Assembly: GCA_015066935.1 (NCBI GenBank)
Contig: SVNK01000002.1
Span: 124,001-188,000, forward strand
Source of the DNA: Ruminococcus sp.
Lineage (GTDB): Bacteria; Bacillota; Clostridia; Oscillospirales; Ruminococcaceae
Direction: 5' to 3'
Length of the DNA: 64,000 nucleotides
Made by a program: the position numbers and the translations under genes. This document shows positions 8,767 to 17,068 of this stretch, piece after piece. The notes beneath the pieces are model-generated. The model had not been told where the DNA came from and did no database searches. It saw nothing but the letters and a program-made list of their open reading frames with translations. The first letter of the stretch is position 1, and each line of letters starts with the position of its first letter.

Positions 8767-9337
8767 GAACAAGGGCATCATTATTGAGCTTACCGCATTG
8801 TTGGATGTTATCCTGATAATGCTGTTCTGGATTATGATGAATACACGCAACGGAATGAACAGTGCAGTAACCGAAGCGGAAAAAAAGGCAGAGTCGGCAC
8901 AGCAGCAGCTTCAGTCTGTTCAGCAGCAGCTTGATTCGCTCCGTGAGGAAACGGATGAAGAAATTGAACGCATCTGGGGAATTGCCGAGAGTATCGACAA
9001 GAATGCAGCCGCTAATCATCAGGCACTCATGGGGTTTGAAAACGGCAGGCTTATGACTCTGAACATAAAATATGATTCCGACGGAATGCTTTATATTCAT
9101 AACGGAAGCGGTCAGATTGCAAAAGCTGAAATTTCTTCCGAAGACGATGTCTACAATGAGATTGCAGCAGTTCTTGAACAAGCGGAATTCAATACAGAGG
9201 ACATTATACTATGTGCACTTGTATACGACAGCAAGGCGTCTTTGTATAAGGATGTGAATAATGTAAAGAAAGCCATTGACAGGGTTCGGAAAGTATACAG
9301 ATATTTTTATTGCGCATACATAAACACATCAGAATGA
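8759..9337 (+). CDS. ExbD/TolR-like single-pass membrane protein
   Basis: 192 residues. The N-terminal segment GIIIELTALLDVILIMLFW has the ExbD/TolR layout: a short cytosolic tail, then one helix with a conserved membrane Asp (D16), the residue through which ions pass in the family. Residues about 35-75 are Gln/Glu-rich and form a predicted coiled coil. A compact alpha/beta extracytoplasmic domain ends near KAIDRVRKVYRYF. The start overlaps the stop of the TolQ-like gene (ATGCATAG), implying coupled, stoichiometric translation. The TolR assignment is from motif and context; sequence divergence is large. Confidence 0.72.
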   Translation: MHRNKGIIIELTALLDVILIMLFWIMMNTRNGMNSAVTEAEKKAESAQQQLQSVQQQLDSLREETDEEIERIWGIAESIDKNAAANHQALMGFENGRLMTLNIKYDSDGMLYIHNGSGQIAKAEISSEDDVYNEIAAVLEQAEFNTEDIILCALVYDSKASLYKDVNNVKKAIDRVRKVYRYFYCAYINTSE

Positions 9338-9350
9338 AAGGATAATAAAA

Positions 9351-9833
9351 ATGGCAAAGAATAAAAAACATGACCATTGTGAAAATCATGAACATCACGG
9401 ACATCATAAGCATGACAAGCCGCCGAGAAAAAAACGCAGAAGCGGATGTCTGCCGCTTCTTATTCTGCTTCTTCTGCTTGCACTTGCAGCATGGTTCCTG
9501 ATTAATCATTTCGGACTTTTCGGGTTCGGAAACGGAAACGGTGACGGTGACGGAAAAGGCAGCGGCAGTACCGCAACGACGTCAAGTCAGACCGAAGCGA
9601 CTGAAGCTGAGGAAGTAAAGCTTGAAATAACGGTTTCGGGAGAGAAATACATTTTCTCAAACAAAACGATTCCTCTTGACGTGTTCATTGATGAGGCAAA
9701 GAAGCCGGAGGGGAAGGTTGTTGTACACATTACCTGTGATGACGACGCAGTAGACGATACCGTCAATAAGCTCAAGGAGAAACTTGATACGGAAAAAATA
9801 CTTTACGTAGAAGAAAATGATAATCAGTCATAA
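9351..9833 (+). CDS. His-rich single-pass membrane protein, ExbD-like outer domain
   Basis: 160 residues: a cytosolic His cluster (HDHCENHEHHGHHKHDK near residues 8-24), a basic stop KKRRSG, one membrane helix (about 36-53), a Gly/Ser/Thr-rich linker, then a domain starting LEITVSGEKYIFSNKTI. That domain resembles the short periplasmic alpha/beta domain of ExbD/TolR. It is 13 nt after the TolR-like gene in the same operon, so it may be a third stator or metal-sensing subunit. The membrane segment has no Asp, so it probably does not conduct ions. Function unknown. Confidence 0.6.
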   Translation: MAKNKKHDHCENHEHHGHHKHDKPPRKKRRSGCLPLLILLLLLALAAWFLINHFGLFGFGNGNGDGDGKGSGSTATTSSQTEATEAEEVKLEITVSGEKYIFSNKTIPLDVFIDEAKKPEGKVVVHITCDDDAVDDTVNKLKEKLDTEKILYVEENDNQS

Positions 9834-9868
9834 TAATACAATAAACCAGGAAAGAGAGTGTTAATTCA

Positions 9869-10342
9869 GTGTTAAAAAAATATCTTATAGTCTTTTTAGT
9901 TTCAATGGTTCCGATAATAGAACTTCGAGGTGCGGTTCCGATCGGAACAGGTATGGATCTGCCGTGGCATTGGTGTCTGATAGTCAGCATTATCGGTAAT
10001 ATGCTTCCTGTGCCGTTTATTTTCCTTTTTGCGAGAAAAGTTCTTGTATGGGGCAGCAATAAGCCGGTAATAGGAAAATTCTTCACATGGTGTCTTGAAA
10101 AAGGCGAAAGCGGCGGAAAAAAGCTTGAAGAAAAGGCTGGTAAAGGTATATATGCGGCACTTTTGCTTTTCGTAGGAATTCCGCTTCCGGGTACAGGTGC
10201 ATGGACCGGAACTCTTGCAGCAAGTATGTTGAATCTTAATTTCAAGAAAAGCACAATTGCTGTATCACTTGGAGTACTGCTTGCGGGAATCATTATGACG
10301 GTAGGAAGTCTCCTTGTGAAGACAGGCATATCTGTTTTCTGA
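9869..10342 (+). CDS. COG2426 small multidrug-export-type membrane protein
   Basis: 157-residue polytopic membrane protein. Family landmarks are the N-terminal SMVPIIELRGAVPIG and the re-entrant-like FVGIPLPGTGAWTG, both typical of COG2426 (Sm_multidrug_ex, distantly DedA-like). Proposed roles in the family are small-molecule export or lipid handling; none can be inferred here. The GTG start at 9869 follows AGAGAG, 35 nt after the His-rich gene, so it may be the last gene of that operon. A strong terminator follows. Confidence 0.82.
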   Translation: MLKKYLIVFLVSMVPIIELRGAVPIGTGMDLPWHWCLIVSIIGNMLPVPFIFLFARKVLVWGSNKPVIGKFFTWCLEKGESGGKKLEEKAGKGIYAALLLFVGIPLPGTGAWTGTLAASMLNLNFKKSTIAVSLGVLLAGIIMTVGSLLVKTGISVF

Positions 10343-10361
10343 GTAATAATATAGACAACAG

Positions 10362-10393
10362 GAACCGCATAGAGTCTGTGCGGTTCTTTATTT
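10362..10393 (+). terminator. Rho-independent terminator
   Basis: GAACCGCA / TGCGGTTC stem with a 9-nt loop followed by TTTATTTAT. Confidence 0.85.
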
Positions 10394-10504
10394 ATGTGTA
10401 AGGACTGTGCGTCATTATTTTTCTAAAATATAACAAATCAGACAGTTGATGTTAATACTGCTTCTTGCAGAATCATCAAAAATGGTCTGCGTGCAGTAAA
10501 GCGA

Positions 10505-10533
10505 TTGACATTTTACCGTGAATATGCTATAAT
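10505..10533 (+). promoter_or_regulatory. Consensus promoter of glnN
   Basis: Perfect TTGACA (10505-10510), 17 bp, TATAAT (10528-10533). Confidence 0.9.
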
Positions 10534-10580
10534 ATAATAATAATTTGTATTTCCGCAAAAGCGGAGGAATGGAGTGCAAT

Positions 10581-12674
10581 ATGACCGCAAATATACCCGA
10601 AATCTTTGCGTGCAATGTTTTCAACGACGAGGTCATGAAAGTCCGTCTGCCGAAAAATATCTATAAAACACTGAAAAAGACGATTCGTAACGGCGAGCCG
10701 CTTGATCTGACAACTGCTGATATAGTAGCCAATACGATCAAAGAATGGGCTATTGAAAAAGGTGCGACTCACTATACACATTGGTTCCAGCCAATGACAG
10801 GTTCAACTGCCGAAAAGCATGATTCATTCATCAAGCCTACATCAAACGGCATGGCACTCATGGAGTTCACAGGAAAAGACCTTGTAAAAGGTGAACCCGA
10901 CGCATCATCCTTCCCAAGCGGTGGTCTCCGTCAGACCAGCAGTGCAAGAGGTTATACCGCATGGGACCCCACATCATATTGCTTTGTAAAGGGTGGAAGT
11001 CTTTATATTCCGACAGTTTTCGTTTCATATACAGGAGAGACTCTTGATAAAAAAACACCTCTTCTTCGTTCAATGCAGGCTCTCAACAAGACCGCAGTAC
11101 GCTTCCTCAAGCTTTTTGGCAATGAAAACGTCACACGTGTTACAACTACGGTCGGTGCAGAGCAGGAATACTTCCTCATTGATAAAGAAATGTTCGATAA
11201 GCGTGAGGACCTGATTCTTACGGGCAGGACGCTTTTCGGAGCAAAGCCTCCCAAGGGACAGGAACTTGATGACCAGTATTTTGCAAATCTTCGCCCACGT
11301 GTTGCCGCATATATGGCAGACCTTGACGAGGAGCTCTGGAAGCTTGGTATTTTCTCCAAGACAAAGCATAACGAAGTTGCTCCCGCACAGCATGAAATGG
11401 CTCCGATTTTCACAACATCCAACCTCGGTGCTGACCAGAACGAGCTTGCAATGGAGGTTATGGAGAAAGTTGCACTCAAACACGGTCTTGTATGTCTTCT
11501 TCATGAGAAGCCGTTCGAAGGCGTAAATGGTTCAGGTAAACATAATAACTGGTCGATGTGCACCGATGACGGTCAGAATCTTCTTGATCCCGGTGACACT
11601 CCGATGGAGAATCTCCAGTTCCTTACAATACTCTGTGCACTTATCAAGGGTGTTGACGAATATGCCGACCTTATGAGACTTTCAGCAGCTTCGGCAGGAA
11701 ACGACCATCGTCTTGGTGCAGACGAGGCTCCTCCTGCGATTGTATCCATGTTCCTTGGCGAAGAGCTCGACGCTGTATTAAAGGCGATTGAAGACGACAG
11801 CGTTTTCCAGACTCAGAATGAGACATTTGTCATCGGAGTTGATACTCTTCCTTCGTTCCCCAAGGACTCTACAGACCGTAACAGAACATCTCCGTTTGCA
11901 TTTACAGGAAATCGTTTTGAATTCAGAATGGTTGGTTCATCTGATAATATCGGTTGTCCGAATACACTTCTCAATACTATTGTATGTGAGGAGCTGAGTC
12001 AGTTTACAGAGGTTCTCGAGCCGTTCATGGGAAAAGAGAATTTTGAGGATGAGGTTAAGAAGCTTCTGAAATCGGTTCTCAAGGAGCATCGCCGCATTAT
12101 ATTCAATGGTGACGGATATTCAAGTGAATGGGTTGAAGAGGCTGCCAGAAGAGGTCTGCCGAACTATACTTCAACTGTTGACTGCATGCCGCACTATACA
12201 GATGAAAAGAATCTCAGAATTCTCCGTAAATTCGGAATCTTCAACAGCAACGAGCTTTCTGCAAGAACCGAAATTCATCTTGAGAAGTATTCAAAAACAA
12301 TACGCATTGAAGCTCGTACAATGATAGAAATGGCAAGAAAGCAGCTTCTTCCCGCAACTCTTTCATATGTTGAGAAGCTTTGCCGTTCAATTTCTACAAA
12401 AAAGCAGATTGGATTCACAGCTGTAACCGAGGAGAAGATTGCTGCAAAGCTCAATACTCTTGCCGACAGTTTTTATGATTCAATCGTGCGTCTTGAAGAA
12501 CAGGTAAACAAGGCTTGTGCAATCAAGGGTGCCGAGGAACAGGCAAAGCAGTATCGTCGGTATGTCCTTGCTGAAATGGACATTATGAGAAATATTGCCG
12601 ATGAAATAGAGGTCAATATGCCGGCTTGCGAGTGGCCGATTCCTGCTTACTCTGAGATTATCTACAACGTATAA
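10581..12674 (+). CDS. glnN: Glutamine synthetase type III
   Basis: ATP-dependent ligation of ammonia to glutamate. About 697 residues marks the large GSIII class, which is usual in Ruminococcus and Bacteroides. Landmarks: N-terminal [24 protein letters not shown], the GSIII block [23 protein letters not shown] (read in two parts), [23 protein letters not shown], catalytic [11 protein letters not shown], and [18 protein letters not shown] 10581 is chosen because GGAG lies 6 nt upstream; an ATG at 10569 is too close to GGAGG. It is monocistronic, between a consensus promoter and a perfect hairpin terminator. Confidence 0.97.
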   Translation: MTANIPEIFACNVFNDEVMKVRLPKNIYKTLKKTIRNGEPLDLTTADIVANTIKEWAIEKGATHYTHWFQPMTGSTAEKHDSFIKPTSNGMALMEFTGKDLVKGEPDASSFPSGGLRQTSSARGYTAWDPTSYCFVKGGSLYIPTVFVSYTGETLDKKTPLLRSMQALNKTAVRFLKLFGNENVTRVTTTVGAEQEYFLIDKEMFDKREDLILTGRTLFGAKPPKGQELDDQYFANLRPRVAAYMADLDEELWKLGIFSKTKHNEVAPAQHEMAPIFTTSNLGADQNELAMEVMEKVALKHGLVCLLHEKPFEGVNGSGKHNNWSMCTDDGQNLLDPGDTPMENLQFLTILCALIKGVDEYADLMRLSAASAGNDHRLGADEAPPAIVSMFLGEELDAVLKAIEDDSVFQTQNETFVIGVDTLPSFPKDSTDRNRTSPFAFTGNRFEFRMVGSSDNIGCPNTLLNTIVCEELSQFTEVLEPFMGKENFEDEVKKLLKSVLKEHRRIIFNGDGYSSEWVEEAARRGLPNYTSTVDCMPHYTDEKNLRILRKFGIFNSNELSARTEIHLEKYSKTIRIEARTMIEMARKQLLPATLSYVEKLCRSISTKKQIGFTAVTEEKIAAKLNTLADSFYDSIVRLEEQVNKACAIKGAEEQAKQYRRYVLAEMDIMRNIADEIEVNMPACEWPIPAYSEIIYNV

Positions 12675-12680
12675 CAAAGA

Positions 12681-12710
12681 AGACTCATCATATGATGAGT
12701 CTCTTTTTTT
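12681..12710 (+). terminator. Terminator of glnN
   Basis: Perfect palindrome AGACTCATCA-TA-TGATGAGTCT followed by CTTTTTTT. Confidence 0.9.
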
Positions 12711-12719
12711 GTAACATTT

Positions 12720-12983
12720 TCAGTTGTCGGAGTTAAGGGTGTTATAAGCTTCACGGACGGCAATTGAAAGCTGGTCGGCACATGAAGTACCTCTCAGACC
12801 GCAGGTATTTCCTCTGAGTTTAGCTTCAATCTGCTCTACTGTCCAGCCGTCAAGAACCTTTGAGAGAGCCTTGAGATTGCCGTTGCAGCCTCCGATAAAC
12901 GAAATATTTGTAATCACGTTTTCGTTGATGTCGAAACGAATCTCTGATGAACAGGTAGATTTTGTTCTGAATTTGTAATACAT
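12720..12983 (-). CDS. TSCPD-domain (TIGR03905-type) small protein
   Basis: 87 residues, recognised by GGCNGNLKALSKVLDG, the CGLRGTSCADQLS motif and the final IAVREAYNTL. The same domain forms the C-terminal zinc-binding piece of some ribonucleotide reductases; stand-alone versions have no assigned reaction. The Cys residues suggest metal binding. The ATG at 12981-12983 is preferred over an upstream in-frame start because AAGGAG lies correctly before it. It converges on glnN and lies next to the repeat-rich patch at 13087. Confidence 0.82.
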   Translation of the reverse strand: MYYKFRTKSTCSSEIRFDINENVITNISFIGGCNGNLKALSKVLDGWTVEQIEAKLRGNTCGLRGTSCADQLSIAVREAYNTLNSDN

Positions 12984-13086
12984 GGCAGTAGTCTCCTTAA
13001 AAATATAATTTCGAGTTGAATTTACCGGTGTAATATAAAACGAGAGCGTCGGAAGGGGGAATTCTGACGTTTTTATCATGCGGTAT

Positions 13087-13193
13087 ATGAATGTGATGTG
13101 TGAATTCCTTATATTATAAAGAATTTGCGCTCCCCGAACGAAGTTCGTGGCAATAACCGCCTGACGACGGTTATTGCGGATACATTAATTATA
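13087..13193 (+). repeat. 107-bp interspersed hairpin repeat, copy 1
   Basis: Closely matches 14397-14502 over its whole length. It begins ATGAATGTGATG, contains AATTTGCGCTCCCCGAAC, then two back-to-back hairpins (around CCGAACGAAGTTCGTGG and AATAACCGCCTGACGACGGTTATT, the latter at about 13152-13175) and ends ACATTAATTATA. No open reading frame. The rest of the 12984-13500 gap holds a promoter and a leader hairpin, listed separately. Orientation is nominal. Confidence 0.85.
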
Positions 13194-13286
13194 TCAACAT
13201 GTTGGCAAGTTGTCAAGATGTTTGCCGACATATCAGATTACAGTCTGGATAATAACTGCGTATACTGAGAAAACACGCTTAATCCG

Positions 13287-13315
13287 TTGCACTTTTTACA
13301 TAAGTATGGTATAAT
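13287..13315 (+). promoter_or_regulatory. Promoter of the nucleoside phosphorylase gene
   Basis: TTGCAC (13287-13292), 17 bp, TATAAT (13310-13315). The leader is about 180 nt, long for this genome, and contains the hairpin at 13441. Confidence 0.75.
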
Positions 13316-13440
13316 ATAGAAAATGCTGACAGGTGAACAAATCAACATTTACAATGAAAAGTCAATAATAAATCCTTATTTATCAAAATGATATTCTGTA
13401 AATTCAAATCCCCGAAATACATTTAAAAGCAAAGTAATGG

Positions 13441-13482
13441 CAATACCGCACAAAGTCCGCCTGACAGTTTGGTGCGGTATTG
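13441..13482 (+). promoter_or_regulatory. Leader hairpin upstream of nucleoside phosphorylase
   Basis: Perfect 11-bp stem CAATACCGCAC / GTGCGGTATTG with a 20-nt loop. It sits just before the ribosome site AAAGGAG. The loop contains CCGCCTGAC, also present in the 107-bp repeats, so it may be a relict of that repeat or an attenuator. Confidence 0.55.
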
Positions 13483-13500
13483 TCTTAAAGGAGACACATT

Positions 13501-14250
13501 ATGATTACTGATTGTTATGATAATAAAACAGACCCCGTTATCAATCTTAAAGATTTTTACGGCGAGCCGAAACATATTGTGGATATATGTCTGATTATAT
13601 TTTCAATAGATATACATAATCATCTGCTTAATACGTATCAATGTGAAAAGATAGGCATTATGGGGTCTTGTAACGGAGACATCCCGATTTATAAAATGAA
13701 TTATAAAGGCAGGGATATTGCATTTTATCTGACAGGAATAGGTTCTGCACTTGCGTCGGCTTTCTGTTACGAAGCACATTGGCAGACCGGTGCTTCAAAA
13801 TTCATTATGTTCGGTTCATGCGGAAGTCTTGACAGGGAACAAACAGAAGGCAGATTTATAATTCCCACAGAAAGCTATCGTGGAGAAGGCTGTTCTTATT
13901 ATTACGCTGAACCTGCTGACTATATTGAAATTAAAAACTGCCGGAAGCTGTCTGCGGTATTCGAAGAATTAAACATACCTTATGTGTCAGGCAGGGTATG
14001 GACAACTGATTCTATGATCAGGGAAACCGTCGGACTTGTTCAAAAACGCAGGGAAGAAGGCTGTATTGCAGTAGAAATGGAACTTGCAGGTGTGCAGGCT
14101 TTGTGTGATTTTTACGGTCTGGAGCTTTATGATTTTCTTGAAGCAGGTGACGTACTGGAGTCAAGCGGTTATGACATCGAAGGACTTCATGGTGCGAATC
14201 ACAATTTAGGAAAACTGTACGTTGCACTTGAAACAGCATTGCTTTTGTAA
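13501..14250 (+). CDS. Nucleoside phosphorylase (PNP/UDP family)
   Basis: 249-residue protein of the purine/uridine phosphorylase fold, which cleaves the N-glycosidic bond of nucleosides with phosphate. Seen: the phosphate-site region LTGIGSALASAFCYEAHW, FIMFGSCGSLD, and the C-terminal substrate-binding block EGCIAVEMELAGVQAL. Length and motifs are those of uridine-phosphorylase-like proteins from clostridia; the exact base preference is not readable. ATG 13501 follows AAAGGAGA. It stands alone in a patch of cargo-like genes separated by palindromic DNA. Confidence 0.85.
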   Translation: MITDCYDNKTDPVINLKDFYGEPKHIVDICLIIFSIDIHNHLLNTYQCEKIGIMGSCNGDIPIYKMNYKGRDIAFYLTGIGSALASAFCYEAHWQTGASKFIMFGSCGSLDREQTEGRFIIPTESYRGEGCSYYYAEPADYIEIKNCRKLSAVFEELNIPYVSGRVWTTDSMIRETVGLVQKRREEGCIAVEMELAGVQALCDFYGLELYDFLEAGDVLESSGYDIEGLHGANHNLGKLYVALETALLL

Positions 14251-14264
14251 TTAATGTCTGCTCA

Positions 14265-14382
14265 TCAACTTAAAATTGGCTTAATATAGCTTTATAAAGC
14301 CAATTTTAAGTTGACAAAGTGCAAGAAAAAATAATGGAATTGATAATTTTTCTTGCACTTTGTTTTGCCCTATAGGGCAAAA
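14265..14382. repeat. Three consecutive perfect palindromes
   Basis: Three adjacent hairpins: 18-bp arms at 14265-14282/14297-14314, 16-bp arms at 14315-14330/14347-14362, and 8-bp arms at 14363-14370/14375-14382 (TTTTGCCC-TATA-GGGCAAAA). The arms abut with no spacer. The first could end transcription of the phosphorylase gene, but three in a row exceed a simple terminator. The remainder of 14251-14543 is the second 107-bp repeat. Confidence 0.9.
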
Positions 14383-14396
14383 TGAGCAAGACATCA

Positions 14397-14502
14397 ATGA
14401 ATGTGATGCGCAAATCCTTTTATTATAAAGAATTTGCGCTCCCCGAACAAAGTTCGGGGCAATAACCGCCTGACGGCGGTTATTGAGGACACATTAATTA
14501 TA
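14397..14502 (+). repeat. 107-bp interspersed hairpin repeat, copy 2
   Basis: Second copy of the element at 13087-13193 in the same orientation. Its hairpins are better preserved: CCCCGAAC-AAA-GTTCGGGG and AATAACCGCC-TGAC-GGCGGTTATT. Compensated differences between copies (for example CCGAACG..TTCGTGG versus CCGAACA..TTCGGGG) suggest a structured element. Confidence 0.88.
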
Positions 14503-14543
14503 ATTCAGACGGAACAAGTTTTTGTGATAAGGGAGAACTAACC

Positions 14544-14924
14544 ATGATCAAAGGCATACATCACATTTCAATGAAATGTCAGAATGAAGATGAATACAAA
14601 AGGGTGCGCAGTTTTTACGTTGATACTCTGAAGCTGTCCGTTATCAAGGAGTGCGATGCGTGTATTCTGCTTGATACGGGGTGCGGTATAGTGGAGATTT
14701 TCCGTGACGGAACAGAGTCACATGAAAAGGGAGTAATACGTCATTTTGCTTTTGCCGTTGACGATGTACAGGATTGTGTTGATGCAGTGGAGTCGGCGGG
14801 CTATGAGGTGTTTATAACTCTGAAAAAAGTGCAGATAGGCGGAGATTCTGCATATCCGGCAACAATTGCATTCTGCTATGGACCACTTGGCGAGGAGATT
14901 GAGTTTTTCTGTCAGAGGTGGTAA
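14544..14924 (+). CDS. VOC-family (glyoxalase-like) protein
   Basis: 126 residues with the vicinal-oxygen-chelate pattern: N-terminal IKGIHHISMKC (first metal-ligand His), RSFYVDTLKLSV, VIRHFAFAVDDVQDCVDAVESAGY (second half starts with His), and C-terminal CYGPLGEEIEFFCQ (Glu ligand). Such proteins are metal-dependent lyases, dioxygenases or resistance proteins; the substrate is unknown. The start ATG follows GGGAGAA. It lies immediately behind repeat copy 2, mirroring the arrangement of the phosphorylase gene behind copy 1. Confidence 0.85.
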   Translation: MIKGIHHISMKCQNEDEYKRVRSFYVDTLKLSVIKECDACILLDTGCGIVEIFRDGTESHEKGVIRHFAFAVDDVQDCVDAVESAGYEVFITLKKVQIGGDSAYPATIAFCYGPLGEEIEFFCQRW

Positions 14925-15007
14925 ATAATTAATGTCTGCTTAATAATTATAAAAATGAGAGTAAAATATGACACATAAGGAAAAAGTAAATCAGTATATT
15001 ACGCAAA

Positions 15008-15040
15008 AACCCGTCATCAGCCGGAGATGACGGGTTGATT
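15008..15040. terminator. Bidirectional terminator
   Basis: AACCCGTCATC / GATGACGGGTT stem with a 7-nt loop, flanked by AAAA on the left and TTGATTTT on the right. It can serve both the VOC gene and the convergent GNAT gene. Confidence 0.85.
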
Positions 15041-15523
15041 TTATATATTCTTGAGTTCGCATATCATTATGTATTCTTCATCGTTTTCATCAATGATTTC
15101 AAAACCGACTTTTTTATACATTCTCACGGCGTAATTAGCTTTCTGAACGGCAAGAGAAGTCCTGTTGTAACCTCTGTCTTTAAGCTCCATGAGCATAGTT
15201 TCCATAAGTCTTGTGCCTATTCCGAAATTGCGGTACTCCTTATACAGAGAGATTGCAAAGGAGGGGACACCATCGGCGATATGTCCGTAATCATTCATAT
15301 CACGCACCCATACTGCTCCGACAACCTTGCCGTCAGCTTCTGCGACAAAGCATAAATCATCTTTTTCTTTTCCGAAATTGCTGATATAGACCTGTAAATC
15401 GGGCTGATTTATGATTGATTTCGGAGGAGGCTCTACACCTTCGGGGATAAAAATTGCCTCGTAGATGAAGTCGTTCAAAAGAGTATATTCGTCCTCACGG
15501 ATTTTTCTGATATTGTAATTCAT
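15041..15523 (-). CDS. GNAT N-acetyltransferase
   Basis: 160-residue acetyl-CoA-dependent transferase. The acetyl-CoA-binding loop is YRNFGIGTRLMETML, with AVQKANYAVRMYKKVGFEI at the C-terminus, both canonical. The start ATG at 15521-15523 is preceded by GGAGG on the minus strand. Substrate unknown; many such genes in gut Firmicutes act on amino sugars or antibiotics, but nothing here says which. Confidence 0.88.
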   Translation of the reverse strand: MNYNIRKIREDEYTLLNDFIYEAIFIPEGVEPPPKSIINQPDLQVYISNFGKEKDDLCFVAEADGKVVGAVWVRDMNDYGHIADGVPSFAISLYKEYRNFGIGTRLMETMLMELKDRGYNRTSLAVQKANYAVRMYKKVGFEIIDENDEEYIMICELKNI

Positions 15524-15607
15524 TTTTTACCTCCAATTATTGTATTCTTAATTGGATAACAGTCCACACATAACGCTGCCTCCTTATATGAAATGTAGAT
15601 TTTACAT

Positions 15608-16393
15608 TTATGTGCCTTTTCTTTTTATAACATAACATTCAGAAATTCTGTCAAAGCCTGACCTTTCAGCTAATTTTGCAGAAGCGATATTTTTATAATG
15701 ACAAGCCCATACAGGAGTTTTATTCTGAGCTAAAATGTATTGTATCATAGCAGTTGAAACTGCCAAAGCAAGACCTTTGTGCTGATATTTCTCAGCGGTT
15801 TCCACTCCGATATCAATTTCGTTACTGCTTACAGCGGAAGAAAATGCCCATGCAGTGACTTCCTCACCGCATACAACGCAGTAACCCTTTCCTTTTGACA
15901 GAAATTCGTCTGCGTTATCCCATGAAAAATAAGGTGTAATTCTACCTTTTATTTTTGAAAGCAGATTTTTATTAATAGGTTTCAGCTTGCAATCAGACGG
16001 CAGAGCAATAGATTTGTTGAACGTTTTGTTCTCAAACCCGAAAAAATATCTGCGTTCAATATCGATATTCTCTTTAGTTTCAAAGAAAGACATTGTCTGT
16101 TCATCAGCAAATAAAATAAATCTTCGTGGATTCGTGCCGTTTTTGTCAGAGATAATATCATATACCGATTCAAGGAAAGACCTGTTATATTCACCTGAAA
16201 TAAAAGCAAATCCGCTGAAATGCCAGAACAACACATTTTTGGTGTTGTTTATGGAATTTACATAAATGTTGCCCTGCTGATATCCTTCAGCAATAGAAAG
16301 CGGATAAACGTTTCCGTATTTGCAGCTTTCAGCATAGCAAATATAATCGGAATAGCTTTGCAAATCAATCTTAATCATATTATCAAAACTCAT
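15608..16393 (-). CDS. GNAT acetyltransferase (ZmbR-like subgroup)
   Basis: 261 residues, a two-part GNAT: a long N-terminal degenerate half and a C-terminal half with IDIGVETAEKYQHKGLALAVS and the final ASAKLAERSGFD. This layout matches the PF12746-type GNAT acetyltransferases found as singletons in clostridia. AT-rich compared with neighbours, suggesting recent acquisition. No operon partner; the next gene upstream is broken. Confidence 0.78.
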   Translation of the reverse strand: MSFDNMIKIDLQSYSDYICYAESCKYGNVYPLSIAEGYQQGNIYVNSINNTKNVLFWHFSGFAFISGEYNRSFLESVYDIISDKNGTNPRRFILFADEQTMSFFETKENIDIERRYFFGFENKTFNKSIALPSDCKLKPINKNLLSKIKGRITPYFSWDNADEFLSKGKGYCVVCGEEVTAWAFSSAVSSNEIDIGVETAEKYQHKGLALAVSTAMIQYILAQNKTPVWACHYKNIASAKLAERSGFDRISECYVIKRKGT

Positions 16394-16413
16394 TTATCAA
16401 ACTCTTTACAGCA

Positions 16414-16791
16414 CTATTTTTCAATTTCTTCAAGACTGTAAATATACCTGAATTCAAGCTTATCTGAAGAATCACTTTCCTGACCTTCCAACTCTTCCTT
16501 CAATGAATTATTCTCATCAATTATAAAATAGATATATTTACAGCCAAATTCTGCCGCCTTAGGCATAAAGTATTCCGCAATCCAACGAGTATCCTCCGGA
16601 GTGTTCTCAAATCCGGTTCTTGTATCTGCTGCATAATTACAGTTTATATGCTGTTTGATAATGTCCAAAGCATATTCTAAAGGTCTACGATAATCCTGAT
16701 TACAACAGAATTTCTTCCATTATACCAGAACTACGTTGTAATTCTCTTCGTAGCGAACTTCACAGTATTCTGATATATACATTTTCGTCAT
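16414..16791 (-). pseudogene. SpoIIAA/STAS-like small protein gene with nonsense codon
   Basis: Reading from ATG 16791 gives MYISEYCEVRYEENYNVVLV, then TAA (16720-16722), after which the same frame continues WKKFCCNQDYRRPLEYALDI and on to EEIEK. About 126 residues would be encoded if the stop were Gln (one base change from CAA). The pattern of a conserved W, DYRRPLEYAL, ADTRTG and YFMPKAAEFG recalls STAS-like (SpoIIAA-type) proteins, but I do not assign a function. Could be a recent pseudogene or a sequencing error. Confidence 0.7.
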
Positions 16792-17068
16792 CCTTTCAAT
16801 CGGAAAGATACATTTATCTTTCCGATTCCATAAATAATCTCCTTATCGATTCTCATTTGCAGTTCTGTCTGATTTCTTGTATTATACCACACTTCACAGA
16901 TTTTGGCAACAAAAAACTCTGATGCAATCATCGGAAGTCAGCAAAACCGGAACCCGAAGTAAATCTTTGAATTGTTATTTCAGTAAAATTTGGATATTCA
17001 CACATGGAATAATTCAGATAAACAGGAAAATAATAATACAGCAAACAAAATTTTTGCGGAGGTTAATT

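Noticed and set aside
13087..14502. Insertion sequences or transposase genes
   Set aside because: The repeats lack any open reading frame, terminal duplications could not be seen, and no transposase is in the window.
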